Below, piece after piece: positions 1 through 18,900 of a stretch of DNA of 64,000 nucleotides. The notes below the pieces were generated by a model, which was not told the origin of the DNA, ran no database searches, and was given only the letters and a program-made list of their open reading frames with translations. The position numbers and the translations under genes were made by a program. Each line of letters begins with the position of its first letter. The stretch's first letter is position 1. Source of the stretch: Aspidapion aeneum (lineage: Eukaryota; Arthropoda; Insecta; Coleoptera; Brentidae); contig OY755047.1 of assembly GCA_963576565.1 (NCBI GenBank), forward strand, positions 4,992,931 to 5,056,930. The letters are read 5' to 3'.

Positions 1-535
1 GGAAGAAAAGCAATAACTTTATTAAATGGAATAATTTAGGATCAAAGTATATCAAAACATAACAAAAAGCTTATATATAACACCATTGTAAAAAGTATTA
101 TTACATACTGCTCAGAAGTATGGCCAATCAAGGATAAAACAGAAAAAATTCTTTCCGCTACGGAGATGGACTATTGGAGAAGGGCAGCAGGGAAATCAAA
201 AAGAGAAAGAGTTACAAATCAAAGAATAAGAGAAATTATGACAGTGAGTGAACGTACCTTAGTGGATGATATAAGAACAAAACAACTGGTGTGGTACGGA
301 CATGTACAAAGAATGAATGATGAAAAACTACCCAAACAAATACTACAATGGAAACCAACTGGCCGAAGAAAACGAGGACGGCCAAGGAGAACTGAAGCTG
401 GAGAGAAGGAATAGACAGTGAAATAAGAATAAGAGGCCTAGATGATGAATTATTATGGGCAAACAGAAACGAGTGGAGATTGGGTATCGGAAGACGTAGA
501 ACGTTGTGAAACCGATAAATATATATATATGTATA
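1..535 (+). mobile_element. Non-LTR retrotransposon, 3' fragment (copy C)
   Basis: This is the C-terminal coding end of a non-LTR retrotransposon polyprotein, cut by the window edge. The frame at 166-414 reads MDYWRRAAGKSKRER and later WYGHVQRMNDE...GRRKRGRPRR, the basic tail common in insect endonuclease/reverse transcriptase elements. The same DNA recurs at 30218-30770 and 63682-64000. The frame breaks near 390 (RPRRTEAGEKE instead of RPRRSWRKG), so this copy is decayed. It ends in a short TA run, like the copy at 30.7 kb. The exact clade is not assigned. Confidence 0.8.
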
Positions 536-1190
536 TATTCCTTATTATTATTTCTACTCAATCATTGTCTACGAGTTTCAAACATAGAAGTTTTAGTTAA
601 GTATGTATGCTAATTAATAGCCAGCATCGGTAGTTTCGTTTATTAAAAAATAAAATATGCAGAAGACCTATTGATTTTCTATTTAAAAATAATTATATTA
701 TTAATTAAAAAAATAAAGATGTGCCAAGTTATGCAGAACAATTTTTCTTTTTATAAACACGAATTTTTAAAAATTAAAAAATAACTGGAGCATTAAAATA
801 TCATGCACAGTTGTTGTAAATAAAAAATTGACTATACACGTCGATTTACCTTGTTCAGAATTAATTATTAATTAAATTAGCATTTTTCTTTCAATAATTC
901 AAGTACCTAGCAAAAAAAAGTTTGAAATGATTCTAACCATGACTTTGAAATAATATAAAAATTATTCGTAATACTTACTAAAGTAATAAGAGTGAGCATT
1001 AAATTTTAGAAATAAAAGACACAGTGATCTTTTGTCATTTTATAATACTAGTGATCTTTTAACTTTTTTCTTTCAAAACAGTGATCTTCCACTTTAAATC
1101 AACCACTATTTCAAGATAAAACCACGGATCACCATAAAACCTTGAACAAAAAAAGTTGGGTCATAAATTTGTCTTTGTCGGATTCTAAAA
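536..1190. other. AT-rich intergenic DNA, no gene seen
   Basis: No long frame, tRNA or clear repeat is visible. Only AT-rich simple sequence. Confidence 0.6.
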
Positions 1191-3960
1191 TGTAAAGAAA
1201 TTGTCCCATCTGTAACACGATTTGACCCTTTCGGTAACGCTTTTTTTCGATGTTACAGAAATTACCCCTGAGTTACAGGTCGGGACATTGATTCTTTTAT
1301 TTGAAATTTAGTTGGAAAATAGTTGTATTTATTGTTGTTTTTTGATTTTTGTCCCTTCTGTAACACCTAAAATACCTGTTACTTTGTCAATTTGCAAGTT
1401 CAGTATAATTTTAAACCAACTTTTTCCATAAAAAAAAACTCAGATTTTTTTAAAAAGTTTACAAATATCCAGCTTTATAATAACTCCATACTTTTTTTAC
1501 TATAAAAGTAATTTCTGTTGATTTTCATAGTTTTTAAGTTAACAATTATTGTTTTAAGTTATATTTTATAAGAAATTGTCCCGTCTGTAACACGATTTGT
1601 CCCATTCGGTAACGCTATTTTTCGATGTTACAGAAATTGTTGCTGTGTTACAGGTAGTGACATTGAATTTTTTCTTTAGAATTTAGTTGGAATATAATTG
1701 TATTTATAATCTGCCTTGACATTTTTGCCCATTGTCAATTTTTGTAATTTTGTTTTGTACCATAAAATGTTTTTGTCCCTTCTGTAACACCTAAAATATC
1801 TGATATTTTGTCAAATTTGCAAGTCCAGTGTTATTTTAAACAAACTTTTTCAATTTTAATAAAAAGAGTCATACTCAGATTTTTTTAAACTGTTATTTAT
1901 TGGAAAAAAAAAATAACAAAAAAGTACAAGTTTACAAAAATCCAGCTTTATAAATAACCTCATACTTTTTTTTTCTATAAAAGTAATTTCTGTTGATTCT
2001 CATAGTTTTTAAATAAATAAATAAATTAGCTATTTAATGTATTTGATACAAAAAAATCAATTCACAAGAAAAAAACAGATTTTGTATTATGTATGTACAA
2101 TTTTTTTTTAAGCTATATTTTATAAGAAATTGTCCCATCTGTAACATGATTTGTCCCATTCAGTAACGCTATTTCTCGATGTTACAGAAATTGTTCCTGT
2201 GTTACAGGTCGGGATAAACTGCCTTGATATTTTTGACCATTATCTATTTTTGTAATTTTGTTTTGTACCATAAAATGTTTTTGTCCCTTCTGTGACACCT
2301 AAAATAGCTGACATTTTGTTAAATTTGCATGTTCAGTGTTATTTTAAACCAACTTTTTCAATTAAAAAAACAAGAGAGCCATACTCAGATTTTTTTTAAA
2401 TTTGTTATTTATTGGAAAAAAAAATAACAAAAAAGTGCAAATTTACAAAAATCCAGCTTTATAAATAACTCCATACTTTTTTTACTATAAAAGTAATTTC
2501 TGTTGATTTTCATAGTTTTTAAGTTAACAATTATTGTTTTAAGTTATATTTTATAAATTGTCCCGTCTGTAACACAATTTGTCCCATTCGGTAACGCTAT
2601 TTTTCGATGTTACAGAAATTGTCTCTGTGTTACAGGTCGGGACATTGAATTTTTTCTTTAGAATTTAGTTGGAAAATAATTGTATTTATAATCTGCCTTG
2701 ATATTTTTGACCATTGTCAATTTTTGTAATTTTGTTTTGTACCATAAAATGTTTTTGTCCCTTCTGTAACACCTAAAATACCTGATATTTTGTCAAATTT
2801 GCAAGTCTAGTGTTATTTTAAACGAAAAAAATAACAAAACAGTACTAGTCTACAAAAACCCAGCTCTATAAATAACCCCATACTTTTTTTTACTATAAAA
2901 GTAATCTCTGTTGATTTATAGTATTTAAATAAATAAATTCACAAAAAACAAACAGATTTTGTATAATGTACAATTATTTGTTTTAAGCTATATTTTATAA
3001 GAAATTGTCCCATCTGTAACACGATTTGTCCCATTCGGTAACGCTATTTTTCGATGTTACAGAAATTGTCTGTGTTACAGGTCGGGACATTTAATTTTTT
3101 CTTTAGAATTTAGTTGTAATTTTGTTTTGTACCATAAAATGTTTTTGTCCCTTCTGTAACACCTAAAATACCTGATAATTTGACAAATTTGCAAGTCCAG
3201 TGTTATTTTAAACAAACTTTTTCAATTTTAATAAAAAATGCCATTCTCAGATTTTTTTAACTATGTTATTTATTGGAAAAAAAAAATAACAAAAAAGTAC
3301 AAGTTTACAAAAATCCAGCTTTATAAATAACCCCATACTTTTTTTTACTATAAAAGTAATTTCTGTCGATTCATAGTATTTAAATAAATAATTTTAAAAA
3401 ATAAATTCACAAAAATCAAACAGATTTTGTATAATGTACAATTATTCGTTTTAAGCTATATTTTATAAGAAATTGTCCCATCTGTAACACGATTTGTCCC
3501 ATTCGGTAACGGTATTCTTCGATGTTACTGAAATTGTCTCTGTGTTACAGGTCGGGACATTGAATTTTTTCTTTAGAATTTAGTTGTAATTTTGTTTTGT
3601 ACCATAAAATGTTTTTGTCCCTTCTGTAACACCTAAAATACCTGATAATTTGTCAAATTTGCAAGTCCAGTGTTATTTTAAACGGACTTTTTCAATTTTA
3701 ATAAAAAATGCCAAACTCAGATTTTTTTTTACTTTGTTATTTATTGGAAAAAAATAACAAAAAAGTACAAGTTTACAAAAATCCAGCTTTATAAATAACC
3801 CCATACTTTTTTTTACTATAAAAGTACTTTCTGTTGATTCTCATAGTTTTCAAAATAAATAATTAAATTAGCTACTTAATGTATTTGATACAAAAAAAAA
3901 TCAAATCACAAAAAAAAAACAGATTTTATATTATGTATAATTATTATTTTAAGTTATATT
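1190..3960. repeat. Degenerate long-period tandem array in the 3' flank of BiP
   Basis: About six copies of a unit containing TGTCCCATCTGTAACACGAT, then CATTCGGTAACGCT and TCGATGTTACAGAAATTG, start near 1196, 1571, 2127, 2556, 3003 and 3471. Spacing varies from about 375 to 556 bp because of internal indels. Later parts of the unit (TGTCCCTTCTGTAACACCTAAAATA, read in two pieces, and ATCCAGCTTTATAAATAAC) recur in the same order. No coding frame is kept. The GTAAC/GTTAC words resemble the short-period array inside the BiP intron at 4.7-6.5 kb. Confidence 0.85.
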
Positions 3961-4220
3961 TATAGAAGCTTCTATACTTGTGGAAAAAACATTATTTCTA
4001 AAACAATATTTTTTCCACATTTGTTTTTTTTACAAAAAAACATAATTAAAAATTAAATCAAACCTAATGTCTCACTCACACACATTAAAACATTCAATCC
4101 TTCTCTCTCATACACACAAATAATTTTTTCACTAAGACACAAACTTCACATCACCAAAAAATTTTAAAAAAAAAGTTTTTTCAGTCTTTCTGAGTTAATT
4201 TTAAAAAATAAGGAATTTTT
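3961..4220 (-). other. Probable 3' UTR / 3' flank of BiP
   Basis: AT-rich sequence directly downstream of the BiP stop codon on the minus strand. No convincing AATAAA could be fixed, so the mRNA end is not placed. Confidence 0.4.
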
Positions 4221-11647
<7,427 letters not shown>

Positions 11648-11689
11648 GACTGCTTTACAGATGTTTACTTATTTATTATTAACTTTAGT

Positions 11690-12292
11690 CTGAAACAATA
11701 AAAAAATATAGATAAGTATCTTATATCACAGTCTTGTGCTTGTATTATGAAGATTTTTCATATATATTCAAGAATTACGACAAAACTACTGTTTAATTAT
11801 AACGGTGATTATTTACGGTCGTGTAATAAATTGAATTTTTCCTCATCGGCACTTTTTTTAGGTCACAATTCCAAAATAACTGTAATATTACACACAAAAA
11901 AAGGGACACGTCAATGAATTGCGGCTTGATGCTTTCGTGTCACAATTGCCCAATCAAGACGGCTTTGTCTATGCTATTTCTATGGGCGGTTTCGATGAAC
12001 GCCTTCGCAATTTAGGAAATATCATCAAGCCGTTATTTATTTTGAAAAAAAATCATAATTCAGTTTTAATTATTGAAAATTTTAAGGTAATTTGCTTCAT
12101 TAGGTTATCAATCAAATAACCATGCCAATTAAAATATTCCAGAAAAACAAGAGCAATAATTGTGATGTTCTAGAAAAAATACCGGCCCTAAAATATGGTC
12201 GATTTCAAACCCTATTTTCACTCCTTTTCAAATATCAGAAAATAATAATTTATATCTCATTTAAAAGCCGAACGCCCCTAGTTTTCACTTAC
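11690..12292 (-). other. Predicted 5'-UTR intron of BiP
   Basis: On the minus strand a strong donor (TTTTG|GTAAGTGA, exon ending at 12293) and a strong acceptor (TTGTTTCAG|ACTAAAG, exon starting at 11689) bracket this interval upstream of the BiP start codon. This predicts a non-coding exon of about 12293-12408. It rests on splice-site quality and the promoter match only; no transcript data. Confidence 0.6.
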
Positions 12293-12403
12293 CAAAATTC
12301 AAATTTATAACTTTTGTAACTCCGGCCAAAATCACAAAAAACTAATCGCACTTTACGCACTCTGTACAAAATTTTCCTTCACACTCTTTGATAGCTTGTT
12401 CAA

Positions 12404-12441
12404 AACTGACAGAAATCGAACGGAAACGTTCGAAAATAAAG
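12404..12441 (-). promoter_or_regulatory. Predicted BiP core promoter (Inr plus TATA-like box)
   Basis: The minus strand has TCAGTT at 12409-12404, which matches the arthropod initiator TCAKTY. About 30 bp upstream is CTTTATTTTCG, a weak TATA-like box. Spacing is right for a start site near 12408. The ER-stress elements begin about 45 bp further upstream, as in animal GRP78 promoters. Inferred. Confidence 0.5.
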
Positions 12442-12454
12442 CTGCCACATTCGC

Positions 12455-12473
12455 CGTGGTGTTTATTGATTGG
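12455..12473 (-). promoter_or_regulatory. ER stress response element (ERSE)
   Basis: The plus strand reads CGTGG-N9-ATTGG, so the minus strand (the BiP sense) carries CCAAT-N9-CCACG. This is an exact match to the ERSE bound by NF-Y plus ATF6/XBP1. It lies about 50 bp upstream of the predicted start site. Confidence 0.85.
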
Positions 12474-12518
12474 TCGGTGTTTCAAAACCGTACAATCTCA
12501 TTGGTTAACACTTTTCAT

Positions 12519-12546
12519 GGTGGCTGCATGTAATTGGTCCACGTCA
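12519..12546 (-). promoter_or_regulatory. Composite ERSE-like / ERSE-II / UPRE site
   Basis: Three overlapping matches: GGTGG-N9-ATTGG (12519-12537, one base off the ERSE), ATTGG-N-CCACG (12533-12543, exact ERSE-II), and CCACGTCA (12539-12546), which is TGACGTGG on the minus strand, the UPRE core bound by XBP1/ATF6. They share one ATTGG box. Placement upstream of BiP fits stress induction. Confidence 0.85.
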
Positions 12547-12650
12547 AAAGATTTCTGGAAAACGCATAAGAAAAATTGCACTTCTCTTTGGTTATCTTCG
12601 TCTGTTGCATGATTGTTTGAAGCAACAGAGGCGGAGCGTATGGCGTTGAT

Positions 12651-12660
12651 CGACGTGGCA
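12651..12660 (+). promoter_or_regulatory. Possible further XBP1/ATF6 site
   Basis: CGACGTGGCA contains the GACGTGG core, about 245 bp upstream of the predicted BiP start. It lacks a CCAAT partner, so this is weaker than the two sites nearer the promoter. Confidence 0.35.
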
Positions 12661-12878
12661 CAATTTTCGAGAAAGTGCGGGAAATTCAAAAGTGGCGCAA
12701 AAATACGTGGGAGGTTTACAATTGCTTTTCAGAAAATTTATCTGGAATAAACGTTTAAATTCTTTAGATAAACGTTTTTTGAACTTGTTAAATCATTCTA
12801 GATCTTTTTGTATGTTTTTATCTGGTATTATATTTTAATTAGGCTTTTTATTAAAAGAAAAACGACAAAAATTGCATA

Positions 12879-12895
12879 AAAAGTTTATTTATTAA
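12879..12895 (-). terminator. Poly(A) signal of the PDCD2L/trus gene
   Basis: The minus strand has AATAAATAAAC starting about 12 nt after the stop codon at 12905-12907. That is very close, so the 3' UTR is short. The BiP promoter elements start only about 230 bp further on. Confidence 0.6.
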
Positions 12896-12904
12896 CAAAA
12901 ACAA

Positions 12905-15900
12905 CTATTGCTCCATTTGTAAAATAACATTTTCAACTCTAAAATGGTCTTTTCCAGTCCAACAACTATTTCTACAAGTAAAAATTAAAACAGTTCCAAA
13001 ATCTAACTTAAACAAATTTTCTTCTTCAAGGGTTCTTAGTTTAAGTTTTGAAATAATTGTTGGTAAAAGTTGGAATTCAAAAACTCTGGTTTCATTGCAG
13101 TATTCACAATTTTTGGGCAGTTCTTCCAAATTTTTAATTAATAATGGTGAACCTTCCCTATGGTATCTAAAACAATAATTTTAAATAAAACAATTGTAAT
13201 GTTAGGTTTTTTTTAACTTAAACATTAAAGTTTAAACTTTATAAAATACCTTAAAAACTAGAAGCAAAAAATTTAAAGTGTGACTAGTAGCCATTCAAAA
13301 AAAATTAAATTAAAATTTTTTAGGTACATACTTAAATTTTGTATCAATTATCACAAACATAAACCAAAATTTAACTTATTCTAAAATTAATTATATAGGT
13401 GCTTATATGTAGGTACTTAATATAAAAAAAATATATTAGTTTTGTTGATTTTAAAGCTCTTAAATTTTTAAAATATATTATTAATACTCTTTTGCAAATA
13501 AACTATTTTGAACATCAAAATATTAGCATTTTGTCATCAAGCAGTCAAAATATTTGGTTATTAACAACTTTAAAGCTGAAATTACTTAATTATTTTAGGA
13601 CTTTAAAGCTGCCAATCTGCTTTGCATCTCGACTAACTCCTCTTCATCTTCAACAGGCCTTTCTTCTTGTCTTTCTGGTGTCTTTACTCTATCTTCAACA
13701 GGTGGTGCCGGAGCTTCACCAATAGCACCTTCTGTAATCTCATAGAGCACTTTATCAATCTCATTTTGTGCCAATTCTTCTTCATCTGGGGTTGTAACTA
13801 TGTCATCAAATGTTTCGTCAAGCATTTCTTCGATTATACCAGCCTTCATCATTTCTTTTGACATTTCTTGCATGGTATGTGTAATTTCTGGTAATCTTAT
13901 AAGTCTCTGCATTGCATTCATGACATCAGTGGATTTTTGCAATGATCCAGCTACTCGCAATGTGGCCAATTGTTCTTTCATTTGCAACATTACACTATTT
14001 ATGTGTGCTTTTGCAGTGTATATCTTGTTGACTGCTTTCCGAGACTGAACAATCTCCTTTGCAAGGATTTTACATGTGGCAATGTCGTTTTTCTTTGCTG
14101 CTTCTTTTAGAGATCTTTTGACTTTTTCTTCTTCTCGTCTTATGGAAGTTATCTGTCTGTCAAGTTGGTAACCTTCTTTACGAAGCCTGTGGTTCCACTC
14201 ATTCACCTGGTCCTTGGGATTGCGATCGGTTTTACCGAATAAACCCATCATTAACCAATTTTGTAGATTTTTTGCCTTGCCTATAAATCCACTTTAAAAT
14301 TTCACACTTTTTGGGCTTGATTTTTCAATATTTCTGTTTATTATAAAAATTTAAAGAACAATTTATAGTATATTGTGGTTTTTTTTACAAAATTTCTTTT
14401 ATTTGTCAAGAAAAAACATAAAAATTTGTGTCAAGGGAGTGAAAAGTGAGTCAACCCTAAAATTATCAAAACAACCATAGAGAAAGAAAAATTTCTAGAT
14501 GGACAAGTCAAAATTAAAAAATAAATTTATATATTCTTTGATATTACAATGATTAACAAAAAGACATTACAATTTTTGATAACAAATTTCAAATACCAAC
14601 CCTAGTTTCTTAAAAATGTTTCCAATAATGAAATTATTCCGCTAAAAGGCCCATACACCATCTACCCCACAGATTTACTCTGAGAGCTAACAGCTGTTTT
14701 GGGAGATAACGTCATCTATTGGTAACTCGACCGTCCTGTAGAGGGCGTCAAACTTTGGTTTAGCGGGAAATTTAAATTTGAAAAGGATTTCTAAGAATTT
14801 TTTAAATATTTACCTTAAAATTTGGCCTGGATTTTCCTGGATTTTGTTCAAGAACTTTTGGAAAAGTTTGTCACCATGCGGCGGAAGGCTTTTCTCATAT
14901 TTTTCGTCAACATTTTCATTGGAGTTGGATTTATTTTCACTTTTTGAATTAATATGTTGATTTTGTTCTTCATATTTTTGAAGTAAATCTTTGATATGGC
15001 TAAAATATACAAAATGATATTAAAGGAAACAACAAAAAATAAAAAGAATGAGTGAAAATATTATACCTGTCATCTATATCTTGAGAACATGATTCTTCTT
15101 CCCATACAGAAATGAAAAAAGATAAAAATTCAAAATTTGGACCCATTTTTTTGGAAGTAGAAGCCATAACTTGCAATTTTTGAGCCTCCGAAGTAATTTC
15201 TTCTCTTTTTATTTTTTCTGTTTGCCCTAAAAATTAATTCGTAGCATTTTTTACTTTTTTATTATTTATTCAATACTTATACATTGCAATTAGGTTAGTA
15301 AAAGTTGTACTACATAGTATACATTACTCTATGGTATTATTGTACTATAAATACTAATATTTAAATCAGATTTGTGTTAAACTGCTTATAATTAACAAAC
15401 ATAAACTTAATAGGTACTTCTTACTTATAATTATGATTTTTTTCCTACTCCAAGTATTTGGTATCGATTTGTAGGAGACAACTTGTGTAGAGTACACGGA
15501 TGTCACAAAGACAGCTGTGGTGGAATAGAATGAACAAAAAAAAATTAAAAAAAAAATCGAAATTTTTTTTTTTTATTTTTTTATTATAAATAAAAAAAAA
15601 GTTCTCTCCGGCCGGGAATCGAACCCGGGTCTCCCGCGTGACAGGCGGGGATACTGACCACTATACTACCGAAGACTTGAAAAAATAATGCTTTTCGCGG
15701 CAGAAAACCAACTGAGCAATGTAACATTTCAACAACGTTTACATTAGAAGTCAAATTGTCTTTAAATATACACATATACTAAAAATAAAAGAATGGGACT
15801 TTTCGCCGCCGCCGACTCAACTCGCCGTAGATCCAATTCGCCGCCGCCGTGATTTAAGTTTGCACTTTTGTTTATTTCACAAAATATTTTTTTTTTAATT

Positions 15901-18900
15901 CTAAAAAATATTTTTTTATTTTTTTTAAACAGCATTGTTTTCAAAAATTAATTTTTTTCCAAAAAACCAACTATAATTTAAGGAAAAATAAGTTTCAGTG
16001 GTCCTACCTGAATAAATAAAATTGGAAACTAATGTTGGATTTGTACAGATAAAAATAAATATAAAAATTAAAATATTTTGCGGTTTATAAGCCAACTTTA
16101 TTATCTGGTTCTGTCATCGAGAATAATAACTACCCAGCAAACATGGATTAAAAAAAAGTACTTTTTAAGTACTGGCTTTCACTGCAGCCCATATAACTAA
16201 GTAGGAAGTACTTAATTCGTAAAGATTTGGAACCACGGCCTGAATCAGGCCAGCAAGTATACATTTTAATACAAAAAACACCGTACTTTTTAAGCAATGT
16301 TATATATTATCTTCGTATTTTTAGGACAAAAAAAACTGAATTTTTATTCATTTTTTAAACTTAAAAAAAAACTGTACTTTTAAAGCAATGTATTTTATTT
16401 ATTGTTTAAGTACAAAAAACTACTTTTATTGTAAATATTGTAAAGACATTACGTCACTCACGTCTCATGTTTACGGAAAGAAATATTTGATCATTATATA
16501 AGGATCCTTAATATTCCTTTTTATATCAGATGAGATGATATTTCCAAAGATATAACATTCCACACCAATTTAAAAATAAATAAAATCATTCACATTCTTA
16601 AGCTTGACATTCTTCAGTGTACCTGCAAAATGTTGACTAGTGTTTGCCATCTAGCGGCAAGGCCAGCAAACATCAACTTGTCAGAATACTTTATTTTCAC
16701 AGTAAAATATTTAATTTTTTTGTACTAAAATAAAGTGTTTAAGTAACTGTTTAAATATACTTTTAAAATGTTTTTTGCCATTAACCCTGGCTGCACTTGA
16801 CATTCTTCAAAAATAAAATATAATTTTTCGTTGTATTAAAAATAATGTACTAAAATGTTGCAATTTTTGCACTTTTAAATAATATGCAAATTAGACAATA
16901 CAAAAATAATAAAAATAATGTACATCGTTGTTGCCGATGCCAGAAGTTGCCAGCAGTTAAACTACAATATTAGTAAAGTACCTGCAGTTCGATGTTTGCT
17001 GGGTATATATGTTCGATGGTTTTGTATAAACACCTGCACAGTTTCCCATTAATTTATTACCTGTTATTTTTATTTTTATCTGTATAAACCCAGCATAAAA
17101 AGGCGGCGGCGAGTCGGCCGCGGCGAATACGCGGCAATGAATTGCCTTGGACCTTAAAATAACAGTCCTCTCCCTCTACAACGCGGGCCACTTACCACGC
17201 ACGAATACATTTTACCACTTATAAATAAATAAAGCTTAAATATTAAAAACTTAAAACAAAATTAAAAATGAATAGTTTGTCAAAATAACTAAATCCGTTT
17301 TGAACCCACATCTAACCGTACATGAAACATATGATTATGATCACCATAACCTCACTTTTAGATTTTCGTTATCACAGTAAACATTTTGCAACATGTTTTT
17401 TGAATCAATTTTGACTTTTTCCAATGGCGACTTTTAAAAAATTTCCATTTAATAAATGCAAAAATGAGTGCTTTAGCAAACAAGACCGAAAAACCGAGTT
17501 TTCTTGATGGCGTTAAATATGAACACTTGGTCGCAGGTATGAAGTGTTTTTTACCCTATAAAAAGTCTTATAGCCCTCCATATATTGCATGGATAATTTA
17601 AAAATAAAAAGTGAATATATTTTATTTTAGGATTTTCTGCTGGTATCGCTTCTACAATAATTTTGCATCCCCTTGATGTTGTTAAAATCCGTTTTGCAGT
17701 CCATGATGGTCACACTCACACCACACCAAAATATAACGGGATATTCAATGCTTTTAGCACAATATACAAAAACGAAAGTGTCAGGGGTCTTTACCGAGGA
17801 GTGACACCAAATATAGCAGGTGCTGGCTCTTGCTGGGGACTTTACTTCTTATTCTACAATAGTATCAAATCTTTTCATCAAAATGGGGACATAAACACAC
17901 CATTAAGTGCAGGAAGTCACATGTTAGCAGCATCAGAAGCTGGTTTATTGTCATTGCTATTAACAAATCCTTTATGGGTTGTAAAAACAAGAATGTGTCT
18001 AGAATACTTTACAGAAAACAAAAGTGTCAAGATGTATAACGGCATGACAGACTGTTTAGTCAAAATATATGCAGAAGAAGGCTTTAAAGGCTACTATAAA
18101 GGTTTAGTTCCTGGTATTTTTGGTGTATCCCATGGAGCAGTACAATTTATGGTCTATGAAGAACTTAAAAAATGGTATTATGACCACTACAGTGTTCCAA
18201 TATCAACCAAACTTGGAACTAAAGAATATTTAACATTCTCCGCTTTGTCAAAGTTAATTGCTGTACTTGTGACTTATCCCTACCAAGTTGTCAGGGCCAG
18301 GTTACAGAATCAACATTGCCATTATGAGGTAAGAAGGTATCTCAGCCTACCTACAGTTCCAGTTTAATACAAACATTAATTTTTTTAGGGTGCTCTGCAA
18401 TGTATCAAAGAAACTTGGAGCTTTGAAGGTTGGCACGGTTTTTATAAAGGCATGGGAGCAAATTTATTACGAGTAACACCAGCTACCATGATTACATTTT
18501 GGACATATGAGAATATTTCACATCTGCTATTAAAATATAGTAGTAGAAGGCAGTCAACAAATATATCAAATGCATAAGTTTAGGGTTTTAAATAGTAGCT
18601 ATAAGAGAAATAAATATATTTTTTTTTGTTGTTAAAATATAGAAAACTTGTTAGATATGTGTATTTTACCTTTTACAATTAAATATTCATCATCTAAATG
18701 CATTTTTTCTAAATTTTTGTTCATATTACAGTCATCAGGAACTCCAAAATCTATAGAATCTTCTGTACCCCAATCATCAGCATCATTGGTACCCCAATCA
18801 ATTGTTTTTACTGGTGCAACTGGTTTATTTTCTTCAACATTTTTATTTTTATGTGGAAACTGGACCCTTAGGCAAGTCCAACTAAATGAAGAAAAATAAT

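Noticed and set aside
13667..14048. Plus-strand frames opposite Vps24
   Set aside because: Antisense shadows with no start context, conserved motif or splice support.
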